Below, one piece after another: positions 16,399 to 25,650 of a stretch of DNA of 35,640 bases (positions are counted from its first letter, which is position 1; each line of letters begins with the position of its first letter). The position numbers and the translations under genes are program-made. The notes under the pieces were generated by a model. It worked only from the letters and a program-made list of their open reading frames with translations, did no database searches and was not told the origin of the DNA. The stretch is from Lachnospiraceae bacterium (GTDB lineage: Bacteria; Bacillota; Clostridia; Lachnospirales; Lachnospiraceae): contig WSLY01000013.1 of the NCBI GenBank assembly GCA_013316825.1, positions 29,861-65,500 of the forward strand, given 5' to 3'.

Positions 16399-17270
16399 CA
16401 GAGAACCAGCCTCCCAATCAGACGCTCCTTAAAGAGCGCTTCCTTCACGTCTACCGCCGCCTGCACCGGCACGCCCTCTCCCCAGTCGCAGTCTATGGTA
16501 AGCCCTCTCGTATACTGCCCGCCGGTCTCTACCAAAACCTTCTTTTCCTCAAAAGTCAGTATGTCTTCCCAGAGCAGTACAGACAGCGCCAGCGGGTCAT
16601 GCAAAATGGGAAGGTAGCCGAAATTTTGTGTAAAAAGCTCCATCATTTCTCCCAGCAGGCTTGTGCGCGGATTGCCTGCCTGACAAATCCGCCCGATGTC
16701 CTCTTTTGTAAACCTGCAGCGATTCGTTACCTCCAGCCCTACCATGTGAATTTTTGCACCGCTCTCAAACACAATCCTTGCCGCCTCAGGGTCGCAGACA
16801 ATATTCCACTCCGGATGCGCCTTATCCAGCTCTCCGCCCATCATCACAATGTTTACCCTGTTCACAATGTCCGGCGCCTTTGCAATCGCAAGCGCCACGT
16901 TTGTCAGCGGGCCAATCGCCACAAGCGTCAGCTCCTCGTGCGCCCTCGCCATCTGCACAATAAAGTCGCAGGCGGCAGCACTTTCTTCCTCATCCACAGG
17001 CGCCGCCGTCTTGGAGCTGTTTGGGATGCGATTTTCATCCCACCAGCCAATCAGCGGCTTTTCTGCACCGGTGCGGACAGGGATATCCTCCCTGCCGTAC
17101 ACCTTAAGCATATGCTTTGTCACGCCGGCGCGCCATTCGTTTGCCAGATACACATTGGTGATGCCCACAATCTCAAGCTCAGGACTGTTTAGGGCAAGCG
17201 CCAGGGCAAGGGCGTCGTCCACATCGCCGCCTATATCCGTATCTATCAGAATTTTCTTTGTTTTTTCCAT
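16398..17270 (-). CDS. Inosine/uridine-preferring nucleoside hydrolase family protein
   Basis: This 290-residue protein starts with ILIDTDIGGDVDDALALA, the Ca2+-binding aspartate cluster of the family (Asp10, 12, 16, 18, 19). The loop is two residues longer than in the classical DTDPGxDDA form. AIGPLTNVALAIA, MMGGEL, CDPEAARIVFESG and LHDPLALS follow in the normal order. Classical members split ribonucleosides into base and ribose. Several relatives act on other ribosides, so the activity is open. It is unusual inside a glycan locus, though the ribokinase-like gene nearby could use ribose. It begins 9 bases after the GH106-like stop. Confidence 0.9.
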   Translation of the reverse strand: MEKTKKILIDTDIGGDVDDALALALALNSPELEIVGITNVYLANEWRAGVTKHMLKVYGREDIPVRTGAEKPLIGWWDENRIPNSSKTAAPVDEEESAAACDFIVQMARAHEELTLVAIGPLTNVALAIAKAPDIVNRVNIVMMGGELDKAHPEWNIVCDPEAARIVFESGAKIHMVGLEVTNRCRFTKEDIGRICQAGNPRTSLLGEMMELFTQNFGYLPILHDPLALSVLLWEDILTFEEKKVLVETGGQYTRGLTIDCDWGEGVPVQAAVDVKEALFKERLIGRLVL

Positions 17271-17279
17271 GCCGCCTCC

Positions 17280-20200
17280 TTAAAAGGGAATCTCATACTT
17301 ATCGTAAGGGGTAATCTTTGCCGCAAACAATCCGGAAGGATTTCTGGTGGACTCTAAAAGATTCATCAGGGTGTTGACTACCCCCAGCGTAATCTCGTTT
17401 TCGCCCGCCTTTACATACGCGCTGATGTCTGCCACGTAAGGCTTCCACAGGCAGGTTTTCACCGGCTGTCCATTGACCGAAACAAGCAGCACATCCTTTC
17501 CGATTTCGGCGGAGAGCATCAGCTTTTTGCCTGCCTGCTCAGGCGTCAGGTTTACCTTCGCGGTATAATAGCCCGTGCCTGAGTAGTAGGGAAGCTTCTT
17601 TTTTGTCCAGTCTCCCGCTTCCAGTTCTTTTATCATGGGCACGATAACCTCTTCGCCGTCCCGCTCTTCCACCGCAAAGCTGCCGATGATTTTCAGCAAA
17701 TCCGTCATGCCGTCGCTCTTCTTCGTCACCGTGAGCTTCACGGCAATCCAGTTGACACCTGCCGTAAAATAGGTATTCATGGGTACGGTGAGGATTTCCG
17801 CATCCAGATAGCTGCGCACAGGCGTATCCGTCACTTCTCTTGCATTGACATACAGGGTATAGCCTGTGCCCTTAAAGCCGTCAATCATCAGTTTCAAATC
17901 CTCGGGCACCACGTCGGCATGTACCTTCGTCACATACCACAAATCCACGGGATAGGTTTCCTCGTCTCTCTCCACGGGAAGCTGCATCTCCCACGCGCCC
18001 ATGCGCATGGTAAGCCAGTCGCTGTAGTCCGCCTTTCCGCCGGTAATTGCCGCTATGTCGTCATCCGCTTTTGCATACTGCACCCGCCATGCATCCGTGT
18101 TGAGGGAATTGGGCTTATCTATGGCAAAGTCAAAAGGACCATCCAACAAAATTTCTTCCAGCATATCTCCCGCAGGAACCGCAAGCTCCTTCTCCTGCCC
18201 GTCTACAGACAATGTCAGGCTGCCGCCAAAAAGCCTGCCATAGCCGCTCACGCTGCCGCTTCCATCTTCCTTCCTTATGATGTTTTCCAACATGATATCG
18301 GATTTGACCGCATGTACCGTATCCTGCTCCTCTGCAAAGGAGAAAAGCGCCGAACCAAAGGGCTCCATATGCACGGGAAGATAGGTCCATCCATCCGCTA
18401 TGCGGTATACCTTGGCACGCTCTATGCCGCCGTCCTCCAGATTCCATACCTCCGGCGTGTGTGCGCCTGCAAAGCCGACGGTAATATCCGCCGCTTCCTC
18501 CACGGGATTGACAAGGAAGAACATATCCTTTCCGTCCTTGACGCGATGCAGGTAAAATACCTCCTCGCTGTCAATCTCAATCTCCGGCGTCACGCAGGCA
18601 CGCATGGTCTTATCCAGCATCGCAAGTCCGCCGCAGTCGTCGTTTGCCTTGTAGCCCAAGCCTGTGGCAAATACCACTTTGCCTTTTCCGACGCTTCTCT
18701 CCATCAGCGTCTGTCCTTTTTCCTCACTCTGTAAAAAAGCTTTCCGCAGACTTGAAGGCTCCACGCCGAAAAGCGCTTCGATGCGTTTCTCCAAATCCGG
18801 TGCTTCCCCTTCAATGCTTTTGTAAGGGAGCAGGGCGTCTCCGCCCAGCCTGCCGCCGTCACGTACAAACTCTTCGATTTTGTCAAGGGTCTTCGCCTTG
18901 ATATGGGTGCATGGAGGCAGCATCAGCATTTCATATTTTTCGCCCTTGATGCAGATTTTTCCATCTTCAATCCGGCACTCGTCGCAGAGCACGTCCTCGT
19001 CAATATAATCAAAATCAATATGGAGGCGCAGCAGCCTGTCCGCCATATAATTAAAATCATTCTCAATGGTCTCGCTGATTTTATCTTGGACCTGAGAGGT
19101 ATAATTTGCCCAGATGGAGTTCATGGGATAGAGGATTGCCACCTTCGCCACATGGTCACCGCCGGAAAGCACATACCCCATCCTTGTCAGGTAATCATTG
19201 AAGAGCCCATACTGCTCCCACCATGTAAACTGGCAGAACATGGAAGGCGGCCAGTCCCTCTTGCGCTCGCCCTCTATGGTATAATGGAACCCGTGGGGAA
19301 TAAACTGGTTGACCCCCAGCACATACTCCCAGTCCGCAATCCATTTCATGCGCTCCATGGTGCAGTCCCAATAAGAGCCGCCCATGGACTCGGATACCAG
19401 ACGGACGCTGCCGTTCTGATGCGCTGCAGAGCTGGCAATTTTCAGCGCCACATGCTCGTTCTCCATTTCCCTTGTGCCGATTCTCGGATACAAATGATCC
19501 ACGCCGGTCATATCAAAGTGGCGCAGATGCTTAAAGAGGTTGCCGTCCACCCTTGCATGCAGGCGCAGGGATTCCTCATAGAGCAAATGCCCCGTAAATA
19601 CCATGTCATTGTCTTCACACCAGTCGGCAATCTGCTTAAAATATGCTTTCTCATACTGTGCCGTGAGGGTGCTCCAGAAGTCATAACGCACCTGCTCCGT
19701 GTTGCCGCCGCAGTCAAAAAACAACTTGGGCAGCTCCTTCTTTAAGTCATAGCCGTTGCGATCCCTGAAAATTTTAAGCATCTTCTTCGTCCAGGGAATG
19801 ACAAAATTATTCCTTCCCACCTCAAAATAGTCCATGGCAGGTTCATCCGTAAAAAAGCCCTTTACATCTTTGGAAAAATTCTCCCCAAGACTCGCCTTGT
19901 AGCGCTCGTGGGTATACTCCAGAAACTTCTTTGTGGTCTCCGGATTCAGCACATCCGCATACCATGTGCTCTTCCGCTCAATAAAGTAGAAAAGCTTCCA
20001 GGGCCCCTTCGGCGCCTCCCACGTGATAACCTTGTCAAAGGAAAGGGTGGGCATCAGATCAATCACCTCGTAATTGCCCTTCTCCATATCCTCCAGCTTA
20101 ATTGCACAGGCATACACCGGCTCCGACTGCTCTAAGTCGTTGTAACGGGAATCGGTTCCCTCCATAAAGGTAAAGAACTGCCCTGGAAGGTCGCCCTCCA

Positions 20201-20573
20201 CCAGCTCCAGATAGACGTTGGTAAGCTCCGGATAATCCTTCATTATCGTCTGTCCGCAAGTGCCGCTGGGCCAGTTGTACTCGTCATACACCCAAATCTG
20301 CAGCCCCAGCTCCTGCGCCTTCTCGATGGTAAATTTTACCCTGTCCAGCCAGTCCTCATTCATATAACCCAGTTCTTCCCGCACGCCGAATCTTGCGTGG
20401 ATGTACAGACCCGGGCAGCCCTTTTCTTTATATTCCCGAAGCTGGTATTCAATTTCCTCGTACTTCATCTCGCCGTTCCAAAACCAAAACGGCATGATGC
20501 CAAATTCCTTGCTGGGCGTTAAGAATTTCTCCTTGCTTAACGCTTCACCGCTCACCAGTTTATTGTATTCCAT
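17280..20573 (-). CDS. GH106-like glycoside hydrolase (alpha-L-rhamnosidase-related)
   Basis: The product is a 1097-residue cytoplasmic enzyme. MPFWFWNGEMKYEEI, GLYIHARFG and IWVYDEYNWPSGTCGQT (Asp97, Glu98) match the N-terminal TIM barrel of the GH106-related family. KGFFTDEPAMDYF supplies another acidic pair at 243-244. The C-terminal 300 residues look like a beta-sandwich with GTGYTLYVNAREV and GVNWIAVKLTV, resembling galactose-binding-like modules. No signal peptide. The start at 20573 follows AGGAG; the frame is open further to 20636, but those 21 residues overlap the preceding gene. Family members act on rhamnose-containing glycans; this one may have another specificity because the locus otherwise suggests mannose. 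Confidence 0.82.
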   Translation of the reverse strand: MEYNKLVSGEALSKEKFLTPSKEFGIMPFWFWNGEMKYEEIEYQLREYKEKGCPGLYIHARFGVREELGYMNEDWLDRVKFTIEKAQELGLQIWVYDEYNWPSGTCGQTIMKDYPELTNVYLELVEGDLPGQFFTFMEGTDSRYNDLEQSEPVYACAIKLEDMEKGNYEVIDLMPTLSFDKVITWEAPKGPWKLFYFIERKSTWYADVLNPETTKKFLEYTHERYKASLGENFSKDVKGFFTDEPAMDYFEVGRNNFVIPWTKKMLKIFRDRNGYDLKKELPKLFFDCGGNTEQVRYDFWSTLTAQYEKAYFKQIADWCEDNDMVFTGHLLYEESLRLHARVDGNLFKHLRHFDMTGVDHLYPRIGTREMENEHVALKIASSAAHQNGSVRLVSESMGGSYWDCTMERMKWIADWEYVLGVNQFIPHGFHYTIEGERKRDWPPSMFCQFTWWEQYGLFNDYLTRMGYVLSGGDHVAKVAILYPMNSIWANYTSQVQDKISETIENDFNYMADRLLRLHIDFDYIDEDVLCDECRIEDGKICIKGEKYEMLMLPPCTHIKAKTLDKIEEFVRDGGRLGGDALLPYKSIEGEAPDLEKRIEALFGVEPSSLRKAFLQSEEKGQTLMERSVGKGKVVFATGLGYKANDDCGGLAMLDKTMRACVTPEIEIDSEEVFYLHRVKDGKDMFFLVNPVEEAADITVGFAGAHTPEVWNLEDGGIERAKVYRIADGWTYLPVHMEPFGSALFSFAEEQDTVHAVKSDIMLENIIRKEDGSGSVSGYGRLFGGSLTLSVDGQEKELAVPAGDMLEEILLDGPFDFAIDKPNSLNTDAWRVQYAKADDDIAAITGGKADYSDWLTMRMGAWEMQLPVERDEETYPVDLWYVTKVHADVVPEDLKLMIDGFKGTGYTLYVNAREVTDTPVRSYLDAEILTVPMNTYFTAGVNWIAVKLTVTKKSDGMTDLLKIIGSFAVEERDGEEVIVPMIKELEAGDWTKKKLPYYSGTGYYTAKVNLTPEQAGKKLMLSAEIGKDVLLVSVNGQPVKTCLWKPYVADISAYVKAGENEITLGVVNTLMNLLESTRNPSGLFAAKITPYDKYEIPF

Positions 20574-20628
20574 CTCCACTCCTGTCCGCGCCTTCGCGCT
20601 CCTTTTCCTAAAATCTGCATTTCTGCCT

Positions 20629-22809
20629 CTACTCACATACTACTTCTACTACTGCATACAGGGGCATTTCCGGTATAAAAACTTCCAGCCTGTCGTCCTG
20701 CTTTTTGATATCGCAGGGCAGCTCGCCGCCCGCAAGGGACACACACCGTACTGCGCCCGCATGTTCGGGAAGCCTCGCCGTAAGCCGCACGCCCGCAAGG
20801 GGCAGTACCTTGTCCTCTCCATTGTCGTAATTATAATTTAAAAGATGAATGGTAAAAAAGCTGCCGTTTTTGTGACAATGCACGCCTGCAAAGCCCTGCT
20901 TCGCCTCATCCGCCACAGTCACCTTCACCTGTGCAATCCGTCCGTTCAACCCGTCGAATACTTTCTCAAATTGCGCCATTGCCTCTTTTCTGGATTCCGG
21001 ATTGTCACAGAAAATGACATTGTCGCAAGACAGGAGCCTCTCTGCAAAGGCAGGACTATTTTCTGCAGTTTTACCGAATACCAAAAGCTTTCCGCCCGCC
21101 TGCGCGTATTTTTCCAGCTCTTCCATCTGGTTTTTTGTAAGCACGCTGCACTCCGGCAGGACAATCAGCTCATACTGCTTCCAGTCTTCTGCGCTGACCC
21201 TGTCGGGGCGCACATCCTCGTCGCCGAACATCCGAACGTCGTAGACCGCCTGCTTTTCACTCATCAGCTTGATAACCTCCCAGAACGGCAGACGGGAAGC
21301 CTCCTCGCTGTCCATATCCACGGACTGATAAAACAGAATGCTCTCATCCTCCACCAGCTCGTTCGCACCGCCGGTTTTCGTCACTTCCCTCCAGTAATAG
21401 CTGGGGAAAGAATATGCTACCATGATTTTTGCGCCGCTGTCCTTGCTGTACCATGCATCATTGTCGCACAAAAAGCCCTGTACCTGCTCCGTCACTTCTC
21501 TCGGCGGATAGAACGCATCCTTTATGGTATTGCCCATCCAGCCGCCGTAGGGTACGCTCATATTGCAGCCGTAGACAGAGGCCTCCAACAGAAACAGCCT
21601 GTACAAGTCATAGCCCTTCCCGCGGTTTAGCATCTCAAGAAGCTGCGGCACAATGCCGCCGTAGGGATTTTCCGCCACAATCACCGGCTTATCGTTGGAA
21701 TAGCCGCTGATATAGCGGTACCAATGGGGCTGACGAAACAGCGTCTTTTCCATCTCGGTGATAATCACATCCACGGTATTTTCAAAGGGATAGTAGACCG
21801 GCATACAGTTGAAAAAGTTGCCCGATACCAGAATCTCTCTGTTTTGCGTTCTGCGCGCGTAATCTCTCGCATAATCCACAAGCTCCGTAAAATACTTTTT
21901 CACAGCGCGAAGCTGAAACTCATAGTACTCCCTGAACATAGGGGACTCATTGGGATGCGCCACGCCCAGCCCGAGCAGGTATTCCTGATAATCAAAATGC
22001 TCCAGATCGATGCTGTCATAAAAAATCGGAAGCTGCTTTTTCGCCTTCTTCTCCTTTAGGTACTCCCGAAACTGCTTTTTGCAGTCCTTGCAGAAACAGC
22101 CGCCGGCGCCCATGGAGGTGATTGGCAGCTCCGCCTCGTCGAGCTGGATGCCAGCCACGCCCGCATCAATCTGCAGCTTCATAATCTGCTTTAAATAATC
22201 CCTCCAGACCGGATTGTTGCGGCAGGTCTGGTAACAGGTTTTGGAATGGTTTTTTACCTCCACCCACTGCGCATGGACAGGCTCGCCCCACAGAGTTCTC
22301 GCCGCTACCTCCTCCTGCAAATCTGTCACCGGCTCTCCGTCGCTGTTTTTTATGCCCTCCGGATAATAATCCTTTAGGCTGGTCCGAAACAGCCCGTCAA
22401 ACTTTCCCGAGGCAAATTCGTTCAGCCCGTAGGTATCCCTGTGGCTTCCTTCCCTGATAACGTTAAACTGCCGCATGCTTTTACCGTCCGCAGATACCTC
22501 CACCGGAAACTCCCAGCCCTGCACCTCAAAGACGATTCCCATCACCTTGATACCGCGCTTATTGCATTCTGCAATAAATTCCGAATCATTCATATAGCCG
22601 TAAAAGCGCAGTCTGGGGTCCAGCTCCCCAAACGCCTCGTTTTCTAAATATGGGAGGGAAATAGAGCCCCCTCCCATGGCTGACCATACCAAAATGGTCG
22701 CCTTATATTTTTCCAAATCCTCCACCATCTGCATACTGCGAAAGGGGAGGCTTGGGTGGTAACAGTGATTGTCCCTGTACCACCCGTCAAAATAAACGCC
22801 TCTTTCCAT
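20629..22809 (-). CDS. Putative TIM-barrel glycoside hydrolase with amidotransferase-like domain
   Basis: I cannot assign a numbered GH family. The 726-residue product begins FDGWYRDNHCYHPSLPF. A (beta/alpha)8-like region follows with GVAGIQLDEAELPI (Asp224, Glu225) and a cysteine cluster GCFCKDC (Cys238, 240, 243), as in GH42-type beta-galactosidases and their relatives. Around residue 530-600, YELIVLPECSVLTKNQMEEL and AGGKLLVFGKT look like the class-I glutamine-amidotransferase-like trimerisation domain of such enzymes. The C-terminus is a small beta domain. The start follows GAGGAAA. No signal peptide. It sits 20 bases after the binding-protein gene, so it probably cuts the imported compound. 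Confidence 0.7.
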   Translation of the reverse strand: MERGVYFDGWYRDNHCYHPSLPFRSMQMVEDLEKYKATILVWSAMGGGSISLPYLENEAFGELDPRLRFYGYMNDSEFIAECNKRGIKVMGIVFEVQGWEFPVEVSADGKSMRQFNVIREGSHRDTYGLNEFASGKFDGLFRTSLKDYYPEGIKNSDGEPVTDLQEEVAARTLWGEPVHAQWVEVKNHSKTCYQTCRNNPVWRDYLKQIMKLQIDAGVAGIQLDEAELPITSMGAGGCFCKDCKKQFREYLKEKKAKKQLPIFYDSIDLEHFDYQEYLLGLGVAHPNESPMFREYYEFQLRAVKKYFTELVDYARDYARRTQNREILVSGNFFNCMPVYYPFENTVDVIITEMEKTLFRQPHWYRYISGYSNDKPVIVAENPYGGIVPQLLEMLNRGKGYDLYRLFLLEASVYGCNMSVPYGGWMGNTIKDAFYPPREVTEQVQGFLCDNDAWYSKDSGAKIMVAYSFPSYYWREVTKTGGANELVEDESILFYQSVDMDSEEASRLPFWEVIKLMSEKQAVYDVRMFGDEDVRPDRVSAEDWKQYELIVLPECSVLTKNQMEELEKYAQAGGKLLVFGKTAENSPAFAERLLSCDNVIFCDNPESRKEAMAQFEKVFDGLNGRIAQVKVTVADEAKQGFAGVHCHKNGSFFTIHLLNYNYDNGEDKVLPLAGVRLTARLPEHAGAVRCVSLAGGELPCDIKKQDDRLEVFIPEMPLYAVVEVVCE

Positions 22810-22828
22810 TTTTTCCTCGTTTCTGCAA

Positions 22829-24184
22829 TTAGTTGCCAAGCATCAAATTGATTTTTGAATTAATCTCCGGCTCCATGTTGGCGTTGATTGTCGCCGCAGG
22901 CACACCGTCGTTGATATAATTTACAATTGTGGCAATCGTGGTGCCGATATCGTTTAAGCACTTGTCATAAGCATAGACAAGCTCTACGTCGTCCGCATAA
23001 ATCATATCGTAGTTCTCCTGCCCAATGCGGTTTGCTTCCTTCTGGTCGCCTACCTCTTTCTGCAGCTCGTTGACAATCCTCATAAAAGCCACCGCACCTT
23101 CCGGATTTTTGGCTCCGGCAGGAACTGCCATCCCCTGCGGATATACCACCAGATTCTTACCTGAGTAATCGTCGCCTGTAGGGAAAGGTACCATACCTAC
23201 CTCAAAGGGCGTGTCCACGGGATATTCCTTGCCTCTTATCATTGCCATTGTGCCGTTGTCAAACCATCCCCACATGTCGTTTCCGTATACAAAGCTGTCC
23301 TTCAGCTCCACCAGATAATTCAGCGTATTCTGGCTCTCCACAGAATTCAGATTGGAAGTAACCGTGCCGTTTGCGGTATCCACATTTAACAGGGAGCCGC
23401 CGTTTGCGTACATAAAGGACAGTATGGTATCCTCATAGGAGCCGTAGCCAAGCTGGGAAGGCTCGCCATCCACTGTTTTTGTCAGACTCTTGCAGGCATC
23501 CCTGAAGGTACTCCAGTTCCAGTTGCCCTCTGCAAAGAGCTCGTCCGGCGCTTTCATGCCCTCTAAGTCAAACAAATCCCTGTTAAACATAATGTAGAAA
23601 GCATAGGGCTTTAAGGGAATGGCATATACGGATCCATTCCATGAAAACAGTTCCTTATCTACCTTGTAGTAGCTGTAATCCGCATCCGTGGTAAGGTCAT
23701 CCAAAGGGCTTACCACGCCGGAAAGAATCACGCTGTACATACTCTCGTCAAATACCTCGAAAAGGTCCGGGGCATCCCCTGCCTTCTGCAGCGCCAGCAC
23801 AGTTTCCAGCATATCTCCCCACGCTGCGTAAATTACGTTAACCTTGCCCCCGTATTTCTCCTCAAAATATGGAATTGCCTCTAAAATGGGATCGTATACA
23901 TTCTCGTTCTTTGAGGTATCGTATGCATACTGGTCCTGATTATACCAGTACACAATGGTAATATCCGGATTGCTCAAGGTTTCCGGCAGCCCTTCCGCAT
24001 CGCTTAAAAAACCAAGGTTTCCCTCTGTGTCCTCTCCGCCCGGTGCCGGACCTCCGTCTGTTTCCGGCGTGGGCGTTGTCCCCTGACTGTCCGGATTTGA
24101 CGCAGGCTTATCTCCGCAGGCGCTCAGCACGCACATGGACATCGCCAGCAACAGGGCAAGCAGCTTCTTCATTCTTTTCTTCAT
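22829..24184 (-). CDS. ABC transporter sugar-binding lipoprotein
   Basis: The product is a 451-residue family-1 extracellular solute-binding protein. The signal ends in lipobox VLSAC (Cys23). A Gly/Pro/Thr-rich linker to about residue 55 is followed by the two-lobed binding fold: ITIVYWYNQDQ, EEKYGGKVNVIYAAWGDM, LALQKAGDAPDLFEVFDES and YAIPLKPYAFYIMFNRDLF. It should deliver an oligosaccharide to the permeases encoded at 24659-26568. A strong AAAGGAGG site lies 7 bases before the ATG. The 57-base gap before it may hold a weak promoter, but I see no clear -35/-10 pair. Confidence 0.93.
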   Translation of the reverse strand: MKKRMKKLLALLLAMSMCVLSACGDKPASNPDSQGTTPTPETDGGPAPGGEDTEGNLGFLSDAEGLPETLSNPDITIVYWYNQDQYAYDTSKNENVYDPILEAIPYFEEKYGGKVNVIYAAWGDMLETVLALQKAGDAPDLFEVFDESMYSVILSGVVSPLDDLTTDADYSYYKVDKELFSWNGSVYAIPLKPYAFYIMFNRDLFDLEGMKAPDELFAEGNWNWSTFRDACKSLTKTVDGEPSQLGYGSYEDTILSFMYANGGSLLNVDTANGTVTSNLNSVESQNTLNYLVELKDSFVYGNDMWGWFDNGTMAMIRGKEYPVDTPFEVGMVPFPTGDDYSGKNLVVYPQGMAVPAGAKNPEGAVAFMRIVNELQKEVGDQKEANRIGQENYDMIYADDVELVYAYDKCLNDIGTTIATIVNYINDGVPAATINANMEPEINSKINLMLGN

Positions 24185-24241
24185 AACAAATCCTCCTTTA
24201 ATATAATGTATTTGTTGTAACGTGCTTATCCGGTACCAAGT

Positions 24242-24634
24242 TTATACACATATGTACCAGAACACTCCATATTTATCCAATACATCCGCGCTGCATTTAC
24301 TCCATGGCACTTCCCCTATTTCTCTTTGCGCGATGCCTTCTCTCATCAAATACTCGTATGCTTTCCTTACCTCACCTTCCGTAGCAAAATTAATCCCCAG
24401 ACTTGTAATCAGGCATGTTTTTGACGCAGCCAGCTTACGCATTTCAGGAATCAGACATTCGTTGTTGTGCTCGCTTATGGCAAAAATCGTTTGTCCATCC
24501 TTTTGTAACTCTGCGTGCATATAGGTCCCATCCGGATTCTTCACATTGTAGCCCAGCGTCATCCCAAAAGCCTCCTGATAAAACACAACTGCTTCCTTTG
24601 TATCTTTGATGTATAAAGTTGCACCTAGTGTCAT
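24242..24634 (-). CDS. VOC superfamily protein (glyoxalase/PhnB-like)
   Basis: This 130-residue protein has the paired beta-alpha-beta-beta-beta fold of vicinal oxygen chelate proteins: TLGATLYIKDTKEAVVFYQEAF, YMHAELQKDGQTIFAI and a closing VLDKYGVFWYICV. It is of the PhnB/3-demethylubiquinone-like type, often of unknown function. It is placed between permease and binding-protein genes of one ABC module, 24 bases after the permease stop with a strong AAGGAGGG site. The protein shows no obvious link to transport. It could detoxify methylglyoxal from sugar catabolism or bind a small ligand. Confidence 0.8.
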   Translation of the reverse strand: MTLGATLYIKDTKEAVVFYQEAFGMTLGYNVKNPDGTYMHAELQKDGQTIFAISEHNNECLIPEMRKLAASKTCLITSLGINFATEGEVRKAYEYLMREGIAQREIGEVPWSKCSADVLDKYGVFWYICV

Positions 24635-24658
24635 CGTATCACCCTCCTTATTCTCCTT

Positions 24659-25639
24659 TTACATACCCGTCAGACCGGAATTTTCAATGCCTTCGGAAAA
24701 CCGCTTCTGCAAGAACAGATACAGAATAATCAGCGGCACAATGGCAATCAGACACGCCGCCTGAATCTGGGTATTCGCCGTCTGTATATTTTCCATACCC
24801 GTTCCCATATTGTGCAGGTTTTCCAGCTTATTCTGGAAGCCCGCCAACGCCGTGGCAATGGTATCCTTCACGCGGATAAACATGGCAGGCGTATAATAGT
24901 CATTCCAGTTCCATACCACGGACAAAAGCAGCACGGAAATCACAATGTTCTTTGCCGTCGGCACGATAATTCTGGTAAAAGTACCAAACGCACTGCAGCC
25001 GTCGATTGCCGCAGCCTCCTGCAATTCCTTGGGCAGCCCTGTAAAAAACTGCCTGTAAATAAAGATAAAAATCCCGCTTTTTAACCCTACGCCCAGAAGG
25101 GAGGGCAATATCGTCACCCATGCCGTCCCTATCAGGTTCGGCGTATTTATGACGTCCGTCAGCTTATGAAGAAATCCAAGGATTCCCAAAAAATCAAAGT
25201 ACCGGTAGCTGGTGTAGAGGGAGGTGGAAATTACCTGCTGCGGTACGATAATGGTAAGGATAACCCCCGCAGAAACAAGCTTTTTTCCCTTAAAATCAAA
25301 TCTTGCCAGCCCATAGCCCACCATCATGCAGACCACTGTGGAAATCAATGCCGGAAGCAGCTCTATGATAAAGGTATTCCAGAGTATTTTTCCCACATCC
25401 ATGATGAGCAGCACAATCTTGAAATTTTCCAGTGTCAGGCTTTTGGGAAGCCAGATAACGGACGGGTCGTAATACTGCTCCACAGGCTTAAACGCGTTGC
25501 TTACCATATACAAAACCGGATAGAGCACCACATAGGCAAGCCCCAGCATAAAGAGCTGCCTTGCAACTGCCCAGACAAACCGAAAGGGTTTCACCACCTT
25601 AAGCCTGTGCATAAGCGTTTCCTTCGTCTCTTTTTTCAC
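24659..25639 (-). CDS. ABC sugar permease (MalG type), module B
   Basis: The product is a 326-residue inner-membrane permease with about six helices and the cytoplasmic coupling loop ELQEAAAIDGCSAFGTFTRI ahead of IVPTAKN (EAA motif). YPVLYMVSNAFKP is near the N-terminus, typical of the MalG/CUT1 partner. Start codon is GTG at 25639, preceded by AGGAGGT at about 6 bases; no nearer ATG fits. It starts 11 bases after the partner permease stop and should dimerise with it, energised by an ATPase encoded elsewhere. Confidence 0.93.
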   Translation of the reverse strand: MKKETKETLMHRLKVVKPFRFVWAVARQLFMLGLAYVVLYPVLYMVSNAFKPVEQYYDPSVIWLPKSLTLENFKIVLLIMDVGKILWNTFIIELLPALISTVVCMMVGYGLARFDFKGKKLVSAGVILTIIVPQQVISTSLYTSYRYFDFLGILGFLHKLTDVINTPNLIGTAWVTILPSLLGVGLKSGIFIFIYRQFFTGLPKELQEAAAIDGCSAFGTFTRIIVPTAKNIVISVLLLSVVWNWNDYYTPAMFIRVKDTIATALAGFQNKLENLHNMGTGMENIQTANTQIQAACLIAIVPLIILYLFLQKRFSEGIENSGLTGM

Positions 25640-25650
25640 GCTTCCACCTC

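Noticed and set aside
15685..16617. Plus-strand open frame of 310 codons opposite GH4 and the nucleoside hydrolase
   Set aside because: It is antisense to two genes with full family motifs, lacks a ribosome-binding site and encodes a low-complexity His/Arg/Cys-rich product.
18903..19745. Plus-strand open frame of 280 codons opposite the GH106-like gene
   Set aside because: No recognisable domain, no start signals; the opposite strand encodes conserved hydrolase motifs.
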